This document shows, one piece after another, positions 11,033 to 20,444 of a DNA stretch of 64,000 nt. Within the stretch, counting starts at the first letter, position 1; every line of letters starts with the position of its first letter. A program made the position numbers and the translations under genes. The notes beneath the pieces were generated by a model, which worked only from the letters and a program-made list of their open reading frames with translations, had not been told where the DNA came from and made no database searches. The DNA is from Salisediminibacterium halotolerans (GTDB lineage Bacteria; Bacillota; Bacilli; Bacillales; Salisediminibacteriaceae). The stretch covers positions 434,001 through 498,000 of the forward strand of contig NZ_RKQQ01000001.1 of assembly GCF_003814815.1 (NCBI RefSeq), written 5' to 3'.

Positions 11033-12253
11033 TCATTTGGCGTTTAACAAGTCCGGTGTAAACAGATCGGCCAAGACGATCGTCACAGCGCCGATGACGG
11101 TTGCGTGCTCTTGCAATTCGGCGGTTGAAATATTTGTCTGTTTCACTTCATCGGTCAGCGCACGCTGCGAAACAACATCTTGCAACGGACCGAGAATAAA
11201 ATCGCCCGCTTTCGACACACCTCCGCCGATAATCAGTTTCGCGGGGTTCATTAAATTAATCACATTCGTCATCCCGACACCGAGATACCGGCCCGTCTCC
11301 TGCAAAATGTCGATACATAATTGATCGCCGGCGAGCGCACATTCATAGACGATTTCGCCGTTAATCTCGTCTTTGCCGGCAATTTTTTCGCGTAAAAGCG
11401 ATTCTCTGCCTGACGCGATTTCCCGGGCAGCCCGCTCCGCAATCGAATCGCCGCCGGCGACCGTTTGCAAACAGCCAAAGCTGCCGCAAGAACACGGGCT
11501 CCCGTTAATATCAATAATCGTATGGCCGAGTTCACCGGCAACCGCATTATGGCCGTGGTAGAGACGGTTATTAAAAATGATTCCGGCGCCGATCCCGACG
11601 CCGATATTGACAGCGATCAAATTATCACACCCGCGCCCCGCGCCAAACCAAAGTTCGCCTAAGGCCATCGCTTTCGCGTCATTTTCCACAAAAACAGGCA
11701 GTTTCACCGCTGTCTCCAACTGTTCCTTAATCGGAATCTCTTTTAAATGATACGTCGGGGCAAAACGGGCAACGCCTTGTTCATGATCGACGATGCCGTG
11801 CATGCCGACGCCGACGCCGACAACCTGTGTTCGTTCAACGCCTGCGCTCTGAATGAGATCTTCAATCATTTGTGTCATCCGCTCCGTTAACTGATCAGCG
11901 GAAATATCCTGATACAAAGCGGCGTGATCCGCGACCAATTCCTTCGCGTTTAAGTCCGTTAACACGCCGCGGATTTTTCTCGCGCCGACATCGAGCCCGA
12001 TGATGAAAAACTCTTGGTCGTTAATCGTTAACAACACCGGTTTTCTTCCGCCTTTCGATGTCCCCATCTCACTTTCGCGAACGAGGTTCGATTCAATCAG
12101 TTCGTTGACGATATTTGTCACCGTCGGCGGGGTGAGCTTCGTTTCCTTCGCGATCGCAGCCCGGGAAACCGCCCCCGCTGAGCGGATTTTATTTAATACG
12201 AGCGAACGGTTGAGTGATTTCATTAACTGAAAACTGCCGGTCACGTTTGACAT
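11033..12253 (-). CDS. ROK-family transcriptional regulator
   Basis: 406 residues from the start at 12253 (AGGAGAG RBS). The N-terminal winged helix-turn-helix (RAAIAKETKLTPPTVTN) is followed by a ROK domain with the zinc motif CSCGSFGCLQ and the sugar/phosphate loop GVGVGMHGIVD. This is the XylR/NagC type of repressor, which releases DNA on binding a sugar or sugar phosphate. It is imbedded in the gal operon between galT and lacZ, so it likely senses galactose, glucose or a phosphate derivative. Its operator could not be assigned. Confidence 0.88.
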   Translation of the reverse strand: MSNVTGSFQLMKSLNRSLVLNKIRSAGAVSRAAIAKETKLTPPTVTNIVNELIESNLVRESEMGTSKGGRKPVLLTINDQEFFIIGLDVGARKIRGVLTDLNAKELVADHAALYQDISADQLTERMTQMIEDLIQSAGVERTQVVGVGVGMHGIVDHEQGVARFAPTYHLKEIPIKEQLETAVKLPVFVENDAKAMALGELWFGAGRGCDNLIAVNIGVGIGAGIIFNNRLYHGHNAVAGELGHTIIDINGSPCSCGSFGCLQTVAGGDSIAERAAREIASGRESLLREKIAGKDEINGEIVYECALAGDQLCIDILQETGRYLGVGMTNVINLMNPAKLIIGGGVSKAGDFILGPLQDVVSQRALTDEVKQTNISTAELQEHATVIGAVTIVLADLFTPDLLNAK

Positions 12254-12329
12254 TGCAATCTCTCCTATACGTCTGATCCTTACATCAAGCTTAACATTCT
12301 CATCATTATCCCGTTCACGGCAGGGCGCT

Positions 12330-13859
12330 TCACTCCGACAGAGAATGCAAAAATTGCTTAAACGCGTGTTGTCCGGTATCATCCTGCTTGAACACACCGG
12401 CATCTGTGAGGATTCGCGCGAAGATCAAGCCGATTTCCTTTTCGAAGATCGGCATGCCGTCTTGTTGCCAGTCGACATCCGGATAGTCGCTGACGAGCTT
12501 TTTCGCCCAGTCTGCGTGCTTTTCGATCCGTTCGTCATTAGCGACCGCTTGCGCCGGATCGTTTGCTGTAAGCGCCTCAGCTAACAGCGCGAGCTCTTCT
12601 TTCAGACGGCCCGGTAAAATCGCCAGTCCCATCGCTTCAATTAAGCCGATGTTTTCTTTTTTAATATGGTGCACATCGGCGTGCGGATGAAAAATCCCCG
12701 CCGGATGCGTGTCATCAGTGCGGTTGTTGCGCAAAATCAAATCGAGTTCGTAACGGCCGTCCCGCGTGCGGGCAATCGGCGTGACCGTGTTGTGCGGCGT
12801 GTCGCCGGTAAAAGCGTAAATGCCGACAGACCGATCGGAATACGCTTTCCAGGCTTCAAACACTTTTACGGCCGCCTCGCGAACACTTTCGCGGTCCGCG
12901 CCTTGCAGACGGATTGCCGACATCGGCCATTTAAGCGAACACGCCCGCACATCTTCAAACCCGCTGACGGTAAATTCCGTCACCTCCGCGGCTTTTGCCA
13001 TCGGAAATTCGTGTTTGCCCGCTTGGAAATGGTCGTGGCTTAAAATCGAACCGCCGACGATCGGCAAGTCCGCGTTGGAGCCGATAAAATAGTGCGGATA
13101 GGCATCGGTAAACTGCAGGAGCCGCTCGAACGTTTCCGCGGTGATTTTCATCGGAACGTGTTCATCTTTTAAGACGATCGCATGCTCGTGATAATAAACG
13201 TACGGCGAAAACTGCAGGTGCCACTGTTCATCTAAAAGCGTAAGCGGCACGGTCCGCAGCGTTTGCCGGGCCGGATGATTGCTCCGTCCCCGGTAGCCGA
13301 CATTTTCGATGCAGAGCGGACATTGCGGGTAATCGACAGCGGCGGTTTGTTTCGCTTTTTCGATTTCTTTCGGGTCTTTTTCCGGCTTTGACAGGTTAAT
13401 CGTTACTTCCAGTTCGCCAAACTCGGTCGGCACCGCCCAGCTCTCATTTTTCGCAACGCGGTCTTGGCGGATGTAGTGCGTGTCTTGACTGAACTGATAA
13501 AAATCAGCCGTCGCTTCTTCCGCGCCGCGCTCGTGATAAATTTGCTTGAAATGCCTCGTTACTTCTGCCGGCCGGACGGTCAGGCAGCTCATCAGTTTCG
13601 TATCGTAAAGATCGCGTTCGGTCACGGTGTTTTCCGCGAAGCGTCCGTTTTCATACGCCCAGTCGAGCATCGGTTCCAAAATCGGCGCCGGCTGATCCGG
13701 GATCGCTGCCGCGTCTGGCGTATATGCTTCGCCGGGTTCGTCGAGATCAAGTACATCAAGTAAAAGGTTGCGGACGTAGACTGTGTCCAATTCGCTGATC
13801 AGATTTTTCTGCACGCCGTAGCGGACAAGCAGCTCCAGCTGCTGGTAGATCGTCTCCAT
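12330..13859 (-). CDS. galT: UTP/UDP-glucose--hexose-1-phosphate uridylyltransferase
   Basis: Transfers UMP from UDP-glucose to galactose 1-phosphate in the Leloir pathway. 509 residues from the start at 13859, the size of the Firmicutes class II GalT and clearly longer than the E. coli type. Conserved stretches include YRGRSNHPARQTLRTVPL, the active-site region GGSILSHDHFQAGKH, and HNTVTPIARTR. The ATG shares a base with the galE stop (TAATG), so translation is probably coupled. GGAGG lies upstream inside galE. Confidence 0.95.
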   Translation of the reverse strand: METIYQQLELLVRYGVQKNLISELDTVYVRNLLLDVLDLDEPGEAYTPDAAAIPDQPAPILEPMLDWAYENGRFAENTVTERDLYDTKLMSCLTVRPAEVTRHFKQIYHERGAEEATADFYQFSQDTHYIRQDRVAKNESWAVPTEFGELEVTINLSKPEKDPKEIEKAKQTAAVDYPQCPLCIENVGYRGRSNHPARQTLRTVPLTLLDEQWHLQFSPYVYYHEHAIVLKDEHVPMKITAETFERLLQFTDAYPHYFIGSNADLPIVGGSILSHDHFQAGKHEFPMAKAAEVTEFTVSGFEDVRACSLKWPMSAIRLQGADRESVREAAVKVFEAWKAYSDRSVGIYAFTGDTPHNTVTPIARTRDGRYELDLILRNNRTDDTHPAGIFHPHADVHHIKKENIGLIEAMGLAILPGRLKEELALLAEALTANDPAQAVANDERIEKHADWAKKLVSDYPDVDWQQDGMPIFEKEIGLIFARILTDAGVFKQDDTGQHAFKQFLHSLSE

Positions 13860-14875
13860 TACGAATCCTCCGTTCTGCTTTGACTGGCTGTTTCGTAGCC
13901 GCCGGGGTGACGTTGATGCCACTGCCACGCTGTTTCAATAATCGTTGTCAAGTCGGCGTGTTTCGGCTTCCAGCCTAAAACAGATTGCGCCTTGTCGGAC
14001 GAGGCGACGAGTTCAGCCGGGTCGCCGGCCCGTCTTTCCGCCGTTTTTGCCGGGATCGGATCACCGGTGACGCGCCGCGCCGTATCAATCACTTCTTTCA
14101 CGCTGAACCCGTCGCCGTTGCCGAGGTTAAACACGTCGCTGTCATGTCCGTTATGCAAATAATCGAGCGCGAGCAAGTGGGCGTCGATCAGATCGTTGAC
14201 ATGAATGTAGTCGCGAATGCACGTCCCGTCGGCCGTCGGATAATCGTCGCCGAAAATATAGACGTGCTCCCGTTGTTTTAGCGGCACTTGCAAAATAATC
14301 GGAATTAAATGCGTTTCCGGCTTGTGGTCCTCGCCGATATCTTCGGTTGGATGCGCGCCGGCCACATTGAAATAGCGCAGGCAGACGTTGCGGATCCCGT
14401 AAGCATCTTCCGACCATTTGAGCATTTTCTCGACAGCGAGCTTCGTCTCGCCGTACGGATTCGTCGGCACGGTCGGATCCGTCTCGCGGATCGGTACATT
14501 GACCGGGTTGCCGTACGTTGCTGCAGTCGAGGAGAAAACGATTTTGTCCACGCCGTATTCAGCCATCACTTCAAGCAGCACGGCCGCGCCGCCGACGTTG
14601 TTTTGATAATATTTCAACGGTTTTTCCACGCTCTCGCCGACGAGCGAATTCGCCGCAAAGTGCATGACCGCATCGATCGGCTGTTCCGCAAACACCTTGC
14701 TGACATCGTCTTTGTTGCGCAAATCGCCGTGATAAAAAACAGCATCCGCGTGAATTGAAGCTTGATTGCCTGTCTCGAGGTTATCAAATACAACGACGTC
14801 TTTCCCTTGTTCCAACAGTTGCACCGTGGCGTGACTGCCGATATAGCCGGCTCCGCCGCATACTAATACTGCCAT
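13859..14875 (-). CDS. galE: UDP-glucose 4-epimerase
   Basis: Interconverts UDP-galactose and UDP-glucose with bound NAD. 338 residues from the start at 14875 (MAVLVCGGAGYIGSH). An ATG six bases earlier is only two bases from the AAAGGAG RBS and is less likely. The NAD motif GGAGYIGS, the Ser/Thr motif SSTAATYG and the catalytic YGETK are all visible. It begins 13 bp after galK and overlaps galT, forming the Leloir core galK-galE-galT. Confidence 0.96.
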   Translation of the reverse strand: MAVLVCGGAGYIGSHATVQLLEQGKDVVVFDNLETGNQASIHADAVFYHGDLRNKDDVSKVFAEQPIDAVMHFAANSLVGESVEKPLKYYQNNVGGAAVLLEVMAEYGVDKIVFSSTAATYGNPVNVPIRETDPTVPTNPYGETKLAVEKMLKWSEDAYGIRNVCLRYFNVAGAHPTEDIGEDHKPETHLIPIILQVPLKQREHVYIFGDDYPTADGTCIRDYIHVNDLIDAHLLALDYLHNGHDSDVFNLGNGDGFSVKEVIDTARRVTGDPIPAKTAERRAGDPAELVASSDKAQSVLGWKPKHADLTTIIETAWQWHQRHPGGYETASQSRTEDS

Positions 14876-14888
14876 TGTCATCTCTCCT

Positions 14889-16061
14889 TTATTGATTCGT
14901 CCATTCGTGTGCGCCTTCGCCGACATCCGCAACATAAAACGACGGACTCAGCCCGGTTTTCTCTTGGTAAACAGCGGCGATCCGGTCTTTCACACCGTCG
15001 ATGCCGTCTTTATGAACGATATTGACCGTACAGCCGCCGAATCCCGCGCCGGTCATGCGCGCGCCGATCACCGTTTCTTCCGCCCAGGCCGCTTCCGCCA
15101 AGGTATCGAGTTCGAGCCCGGTTACTTCATAATCATCGCGCAGCGATACATGCGAAGCGTTCATCAATTTGCCGAACCGGGTGAGATCGCCTTCAAGCAA
15201 GCTCTGTCCCGCTTCGATCGTCCGTTCGTTTTCAGAAATCGCATGACGCGCCCGGCGTCTTGCTGTCTCATCAGGAATCAGATGCTGATATTTTTCAAAG
15301 GTGCTGAGGGTAATTTCACATAAATGATCGATCGAAAGCGCCTGCTGCAAACCTTTGAGCGCTAATTCGCATTCTTCGCGCCGGCTGTTGTACTCCGAAT
15401 CCATCAAGCCGCGGCGCTTATTCGTATTCGCAATCAGCAGGACGTAATCGCCGAGCTGCGTCGGGCGGTACTCCATCTCGAGCGTCGCGCAGTCAAGCAG
15501 CATCGCGTGATCTTTCTTTCCCATCCCGACAGCAAATTGGTCCATAATCCCGCAATTGACGCCGATAAACTCGTTTTCCGCTTCCTGCGCGATTTGCACA
15601 AGACGGACGCGGTCGAGGTTGAAGTTTTCCAGACTGTCCCAAAAAACGCCCGTCACGACTTCAATCGATGCCGAAGAAGACAAGCCGGCGCCGTTTGGTA
15701 TATTGCCGTAAAACACCGCTTCGAAGCCGGTTTTCCCCTCATAACCGTGGTTTGCCATCACGGCCATCACGCCTTTCGGGTAGTTCGCCCAGTCATCCTC
15801 TTCGCGGTAGACTAATTGATCGAGCGAAAATGACACCTCTTCCATATCGGGAAAATTCATCGAATACAGCCGGACTTGCCGGTCGCTTCTCGGTCTAACA
15901 GCGACGTACGTACCGACGCTCAACGCGCACGGAAACACATAACCGCCGTTGTAATCCGTGTGTTCGCCGATCAAATTGACCCTGCCGGGAGCAAAAAAGA
16001 ACCGCACCCCGTCTGTACTGCCGAACTTCTCGTCAAATGCCGTCAATAGTTGTTGTTTCAT
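14889..16061 (-). CDS. galK: Galactokinase
   Basis: Phosphorylates alpha-D-galactose with ATP. 390 residues, GHMP kinase fold. The galactokinase signature GRVNLIGEHTDYNGGYVFP is near the N-terminus, the ATP loop is PNGAGLSSSASIEV, and the C-terminal GHMP motif is RMTGAGFGGCTVN. It is the first gene of the galKET-rok-lacZ-galM operon, with a clear sigma-A promoter, cre and operator-like dyad upstream and a divergent LacI regulator beyond. Confidence 0.97.
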   Translation of the reverse strand: MKQQLLTAFDEKFGSTDGVRFFFAPGRVNLIGEHTDYNGGYVFPCALSVGTYVAVRPRSDRQVRLYSMNFPDMEEVSFSLDQLVYREEDDWANYPKGVMAVMANHGYEGKTGFEAVFYGNIPNGAGLSSSASIEVVTGVFWDSLENFNLDRVRLVQIAQEAENEFIGVNCGIMDQFAVGMGKKDHAMLLDCATLEMEYRPTQLGDYVLLIANTNKRRGLMDSEYNSRREECELALKGLQQALSIDHLCEITLSTFEKYQHLIPDETARRRARHAISENERTIEAGQSLLEGDLTRFGKLMNASHVSLRDDYEVTGLELDTLAEAAWAEETVIGARMTGAGFGGCTVNIVHKDGIDGVKDRIAAVYQEKTGLSPSFYVADVGEGAHEWTNQ

Positions 16062-16101
16062 CCAATCACCCTTTTTTTAAAATAATCAGTCAGTTCACTT
16101 C

Positions 16102-16113
16102 AGCAACGTTTCT
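16102..16113 (-). promoter_or_regulatory. LacI-type operator candidate at the galK start site
   Basis: AGCAACGTTTCT is a dyad (AGNAACGTTNCT) with the central CG typical of LacI-family operators. It lies just downstream of the galK -10, where a repressor would block initiation. Confidence 0.45.
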
Positions 16114-16121
16114 ACAGCTCC

Positions 16122-16150
16122 ATTATACATTGAAAACGCTCTCTTGTGAA
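16122..16150 (-). promoter_or_regulatory. galK promoter
   Basis: Minus-strand -35 TTCACA (16145-16150), exactly 17 bp, -10 TATAAT (16122-16127). The 15-bp cre lies within the spacer. Confidence 0.8.
16130..16144. promoter_or_regulatory. cre site (CcpA) inside the galK promoter
   Basis: TTGAAAACGCTCTCT on the plus strand fits WTGNAANCGNWNNCW throughout. It fills the spacer between -35 and -10 of the galK promoter, which predicts strong catabolite repression of the gal/lac operon. Confidence 0.8.
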
Positions 16151-16208
16151 TAACTTAATTAAATTAATTAAATAAGTTTTTGCGTCTTCAGCCTGCATGC
16201 CTGTTTTC

Positions 16209-16257
16209 TTTACGGCTGACGCACTAAACAGGTATAATGGTAATTGTTTACTAAACA
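16209..16257 (+). promoter_or_regulatory. Promoter and operator of the divergent LacI gene
   Basis: -35 TTTACG (16209-16214), 18-bp spacer, -10 TATAAT (16233-16238). Immediately downstream is the perfect 13-bp palindrome TGTTTACTAAACA (16245-16257), a good LacI-family operator for autorepression. Confidence 0.7.
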
Positions 16258-16289
16258 TTTTTCGTTATAGCGATAAAGGAGTCATAGCC

Positions 16290-17303
16290 ATGGCCACGAT
16301 TCGAGATATCGCAAAAAACGCAGGATATTCAATTGCGACCGTATCCCGCGTGTTGAACCAAGACGATACGCTGTCAGTATCTGACGCCGCGAGAGAAAAG
16401 ATTTTTAAAATCGCGGCGGAGATGAATTATCAGACCCCGAAATCAAGAAGCACGAAAAAAAAGACTGCCTCGCTGACGTTCGGGATGGTGTATTTCAATT
16501 CGGAAAAACAAGAAGTCAACGATCCTTATTTTCTTGCGATCCGCTTAGGAATCGAAAAATTTTGCGCCGAAAACAATATCCAGCTTGAAAAAGTGTACCG
16601 CAATCATGAAACTCTCCGGCTTAATAAACTGCAGAAAGCGGACGGTCTCATCGTCGTCGGCCGAATCAGACCTGAAGAAGTCGATGAGCTCGTTTTGTTA
16701 ACAGAAAATATCATTTTTGTTGATTATTCGCCGCTCGATTCGATGTTCGATTCTGTCGTCATCGATTTTCAAGAAGCCGTCCACCGCACCCTCGATCACC
16801 TGATGGCGTTTAACCACCGCCGCATCGGCTACATCGGCGGCGACCAGTTCATCCGCCCGGGCAAAAACGTGATGGATTTTCGCGAAATCGCCTTTCGCAC
16901 CTATCTGTCACAGCACGCCGGCTACTCTGAAAACGATATCCATATTGGCAAATTCTCCACCGAAGAAGGCTACCGCCTGATGCAAAAGGCGCTGATGAAG
17001 TCCCCGCTGCCGACGGCTTTCGTCGTTGCCAGCGACTCGATGGCGATCGGCGCACTGCGGGCGCTGCACGAACAAAACTACCGCGTCCCGCAGGATGTAT
17101 CGATCGTCGGCTTCAACGACATTGCCGCTTCGAGGTATTTACAGCCGTCGTTAACGACGGTGAAAGTGCATACCGAATTTATGGGCGAAACCGCGGTAGA
17201 GATTTTAATGGAACGGATTCGTTCATCGCGAACGATCCCGCGCAAAACCGTGATCCCGACCGAGCTGATTGTGCGGGAAAGCACGTCCTATCCGCCGGAA
17301 TAA
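16290..17303 (+). CDS. LacI-family regulator of the galactose region
   Basis: 337 residues from the start at 16290 (AAGGAG RBS, 9 bp). The N-terminal LacI helix-turn-helix is TIRDIAKNAGYSIATVSRVL, followed by a periplasmic-binding-protein-like effector domain ending in the usual LTTVKVHTEFMGETAVEIL segment. It is of the GalR/MsmR/EbgR type. Divergent transcription from galK across a shared 228-bp region with operators suggests control of the gal operon and of itself. The effector is probably galactose or a galactoside, by context only. Confidence 0.9.
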   Translation: MATIRDIAKNAGYSIATVSRVLNQDDTLSVSDAAREKIFKIAAEMNYQTPKSRSTKKKTASLTFGMVYFNSEKQEVNDPYFLAIRLGIEKFCAENNIQLEKVYRNHETLRLNKLQKADGLIVVGRIRPEEVDELVLLTENIIFVDYSPLDSMFDSVVIDFQEAVHRTLDHLMAFNHRRIGYIGGDQFIRPGKNVMDFREIAFRTYLSQHAGYSENDIHIGKFSTEEGYRLMQKALMKSPLPTAFVVASDSMAIGALRALHEQNYRVPQDVSIVGFNDIAASRYLQPSLTTVKVHTEFMGETAVEILMERIRSSRTIPRKTVIPTELIVRESTSYPPE

Positions 17304-17312
17304 GCGAAAGAC

Positions 17313-17346
17313 GGCCTGCTCACATATCCGTGAGCAAGCCTTTTTT
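17313..17346. terminator. Bidirectional terminator between lacI and the GH36 gene
   Basis: Stem GGCCTGCTCAC/GTGAGCAAGCC with T6 on the plus strand, between two convergent genes. It ends the lacI transcript and can serve the alpha-galactosidase operon from the other side. Confidence 0.8.
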
Positions 17347-19579
17347 ATTTTGTTTCCGCCTGTAAATGGTACAAGTACGAGACAAAATCACCGATTTTTT
17401 CATCCGGAAGCGGCGGCACTGACCCGGAATATTCATTTTCCAGCATCAGCCCGGCTTCCATCAGTTCATCGCCGTAATGAGACGCCCCGCCGTTCAATCG
17501 GTAACGCGTGTCCGGGTCCAACCCTTGCAAAAACAGCCGGTAAAACCCGGGATTCGGCTCAGACAACACTTTATAATAGCCGACGAGCGCTTCTTTCTGA
17601 TCTTGCGAAACGACCATCCACGCCACCCGGTTGCCGTCTTTTTCAAACGGGCTTTCCAGCCGGTAAAAGACGCCTTTTTGAATCAGCTCGCGGTGATGTT
17701 TGTAAAAGCGGATTTGTTCACGCACCAGATCTTTCTCAGCAGGAGACATCTCGCGAATGTCCAATTCGTAGCCGAACGTGCCGAAGTACGAAACATGGCC
17801 GCGCATTTCTAAACTCGTCTCGCGGTGAACTTGATGATTCGGCACCGCAGAAACATGCGCACCGATCGCGCTCAGCGGATAAGCGATGCTCGTCCCGTAC
17901 TGAATCTTCAAACGTTCCACCGCATCGGTGTTATCGCTCGTCCAAGCTTGCGGCGCATAATAGAGCATCGCCGGATCAAACCGCGCCCCGCCGCTCGCAC
18001 ACGATTCAAATAACACGTGCGGAAACGCAGCCGTTAACCGCTCATACAGCTGATACACGCCGAGAATGTAACGGTGCGCGACTTCACTTTGACGCTCCGC
18101 CGGCAAAGCCAACGAGCCGATTTCTGTCATGTAGCGGTTCATATCCCACTTGACGTAAGACACGTCCGCCCCGCTGAGAACCGCAGCCATCTTTTCATAT
18201 AAATGATCGACGACTTCCTGGCGGGAAAAATCAAGCACGTACTGATTGCGTCCGTGTGAAGCAGCACGTCCGTTTACTTGGATAATCCAGTCGGGGTGCT
18301 CCTGATAGAGCTCGCTCTCTTTATTGACCATTTCCGGTTCAAACCACAGCCCGAACTTCATCCCGAGTCCGGTGATTTTTTCTGCTGCGCCGTAAACACC
18401 GTTCGGCAGCTTCTTTTCGTCCGCATACCAGTCGCCGAGCGACGTCGTGTCATCATCGCGTCTGCCGAACCAGCCGTCATCTAAAACAAACAGTTCCACC
18501 CCGAGCTGATTCGCTTCTTCCGCGATCGCCGTCAATTTATCTTCGTCAAAATCAAAATAGGTTGCTTCCCAGTTGTTCAACAGCACCGGACGCTGTTGAT
18601 CCCGCCACTGTCCGCGCACGAGCCGCTCACGGTAAAGGCTGTGATACGTTTGGCTCATACCGTTCAAACCTTCATTCGAATACACCATGACCACTTCCGG
18701 CGCTTGAAACGATTCACCCGATTTTAACAGCCAGCGAAAATCGAACGGGTTAATCCCCATCGATACACGGGCAACATCGTAGTGATCGACTTCTACCTGC
18801 GCCAAAAAATTGCCGCTGTACACAAAATTAAATCCGAACACTTCCCCTTGGCTCTCGTCCGCATTCGGTCGCTTCAGCGCGATAAACGGATTTTGCTGCG
18901 CACTGCTCGTTCCGCGCGTGCTCGTAATCTTCTGGATCCCGTTCATAAGCGGCCGGGTCACAACGTGGCGCTCGCGCGACCACGAACCGGAAAGCTGGAT
19001 CATCTCGTACGATGAATCAAAAAAATCAATGCTCGCGCTCAACGCCCGCGTTAATGACAAATCCGCGCTGCCGTGATTGATAAACCGCGCACTGCGCGTA
19101 ATCACATCGCGCTCTGCGTAAATCGTATACGTAAGAATCAGCTCCGCGCCGATATGGTCATCTTCCAAGACGATTTCGAGCGTATCCGCTTCTGCTTCAT
19201 CTTCTGTATACGTCGCCGGAAGCCCGTCAAGTTCAGGTTTTCCCGCTGACATACGATGGGTGCGGTAGCTGAAATCAGCTGTTCGGCTGCCGTCTTCCTG
19301 TAACAGTTGAAAAGCGGGCTCGCGGTAATCTGTCGTTCCGTACGACGGATATTCCTGTCTGATGATGTCGAGCGAGAAAGCGAGGTCGCCTTCATACACA
19401 CACGATTGTCCCGCCCGCGGCTGCATCCGAACAAGGTGCTGAAATGAATCGCGATGATGGAGCGCCCGGCCGTAATACAGATGACCGAGCTGCCCGTTTT
19501 GCAAAACCGCCATGATATAACTGATGTTTCCGTTTGTTAAATGAAACTCTTGCGTTTTTTCATTGAAATGGATGGTCAT
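17345..19579 (-). CDS. aga: Alpha-galactosidase, GH36
   Basis: Removes alpha-1,6-galactose from melibiose, raffinose and stachyose. 744 residues, close to the 729 of Geobacillus AgaN. The nucleophile Asp479 is in YVKWDMNRY and the acid/base Asp549 in WTSDNTDA; FESCASGGARFD lies between them, all as in GH36 subgroup I. The N-terminal beta-sandwich and C-terminal antiparallel domain are intact. There is no signal peptide, so it works on sugars imported by the ABC transporter encoded just upstream in the same operon. RBS AAGGAG. Confidence 0.96.
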   Translation of the reverse strand: MTIHFNEKTQEFHLTNGNISYIMAVLQNGQLGHLYYGRALHHRDSFQHLVRMQPRAGQSCVYEGDLAFSLDIIRQEYPSYGTTDYREPAFQLLQEDGSRTADFSYRTHRMSAGKPELDGLPATYTEDEAEADTLEIVLEDDHIGAELILTYTIYAERDVITRSARFINHGSADLSLTRALSASIDFFDSSYEMIQLSGSWSRERHVVTRPLMNGIQKITSTRGTSSAQQNPFIALKRPNADESQGEVFGFNFVYSGNFLAQVEVDHYDVARVSMGINPFDFRWLLKSGESFQAPEVVMVYSNEGLNGMSQTYHSLYRERLVRGQWRDQQRPVLLNNWEATYFDFDEDKLTAIAEEANQLGVELFVLDDGWFGRRDDDTTSLGDWYADEKKLPNGVYGAAEKITGLGMKFGLWFEPEMVNKESELYQEHPDWIIQVNGRAASHGRNQYVLDFSRQEVVDHLYEKMAAVLSGADVSYVKWDMNRYMTEIGSLALPAERQSEVAHRYILGVYQLYERLTAAFPHVLFESCASGGARFDPAMLYYAPQAWTSDNTDAVERLKIQYGTSIAYPLSAIGAHVSAVPNHQVHRETSLEMRGHVSYFGTFGYELDIREMSPAEKDLVREQIRFYKHHRELIQKGVFYRLESPFEKDGNRVAWMVVSQDQKEALVGYYKVLSEPNPGFYRLFLQGLDPDTRYRLNGGASHYGDELMEAGLMLENEYSGSVPPLPDEKIGDFVSYLYHLQAETK

Positions 19580-19619
19580 ATCGTTTCGCTCCTTCTCTCA
19601 TATAACGTTTAACATCGCG

Positions 19620-20444
19620 TCAGCCTTTAACAGCTCCTGAGGAGAGGCCGGCAATGAAATACTTTTGCAGGAATAAGAACATCAAGGCCATCGGCAGCAT
19701 TGCGATAAATGCCCCGGCAGCTACAAGACCGAGATTATGCTGATTTTCTGCGAAATAGCTGTCCATCGTTACCGTCAACGTATGAACATCACTGCTTTGC
19801 AGGAAGAAGATCGCGAACTGGTAATCGTTCCAAATGAATACACACGCGACAATCAAAACCGATGCTGTTACCGGTTTTAACAGCGGAAAGACAATTCTGA
19901 AAAAGATCCCTAATGTATTGGCGCCGTCAATTCGGGCTGCTTCTTCCAATTCTTTTGGAATCGTCGAGCGGATAAAACCGGAGTAGAGAAAAATCGTTAA
20001 CGGCATAAATGCAGCGGCATTGACGAGAACCGCAATCGTCCGTGTGTTGATCATGCCGAAATCCACAACCATTTGATAAAGCGGTACGAGCGCAGTTAAC
20101 GGCGGTACAACCATAATCGCGACAAACAGAACGAGCACGCCTTTATTCAGTTTTGTATTTTTGCGTGCCAGCGGATAAGCCGCCATTGAGCCTAACAAAA
20201 TCAAAATGATCGCCGCCCCGGTCGTAATCAAGAGCGAGTTGATCATCGCATTGCCGAGATTCGCTTCTTGCCAGGCGGTTGTGAAATTCTCGAGCGAGAA
20301 GTAATCCGGAAACACCCAGCGTGAACTGAAATCTCCCTGCTCCTTTAACGAGGTTGTGATTAAAATGTAAAACGGAATCGCATGCAAAACCGTTATGATA
20401 AACGCCAGTATCGTCAGTCCGAGTTTCATTCGTTTGTTTTCCAT
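19620..20444 (-). CDS. msmG: Sugar ABC transporter permease (MsmG/MelC type)
   Basis: Inner-membrane permease of a carbohydrate ABC importer (CUT1 family), 274 residues with six predicted membrane segments. The cytoplasmic EAA loop is IPKELEEAARIDGAN. The start ATG shares its A with the stop of the preceding permease (TGATG), so the two are translationally coupled. No ATPase gene is in the operon, so a shared MsmX-type ATPase is expected elsewhere. Confidence 0.93.
   Translation of the reverse strand: MENKRMKLGLTILAFIITVLHAIPFYILITTSLKEQGDFSSRWVFPDYFSLENFTTAWQEANLGNAMINSLLITTGAAIILILLGSMAAYPLARKNTKLNKGVLVLFVAIMVVPPLTALVPLYQMVVDFGMINTRTIAVLVNAAAFMPLTIFLYSGFIRSTIPKELEEAARIDGANTLGIFFRIVFPLLKPVTASVLIVACVFIWNDYQFAIFFLQSSDVHTLTVTMDSYFAENQHNLGLVAAGAFIAMLPMALMFLFLQKYFIAGLSSGAVKG

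Noticed and set aside
11033-12253. Glucokinase or other ROK sugar kinase
   Set aside because: The N-terminal winged helix-turn-helix of about 80 residues marks the regulator branch of the ROK family.
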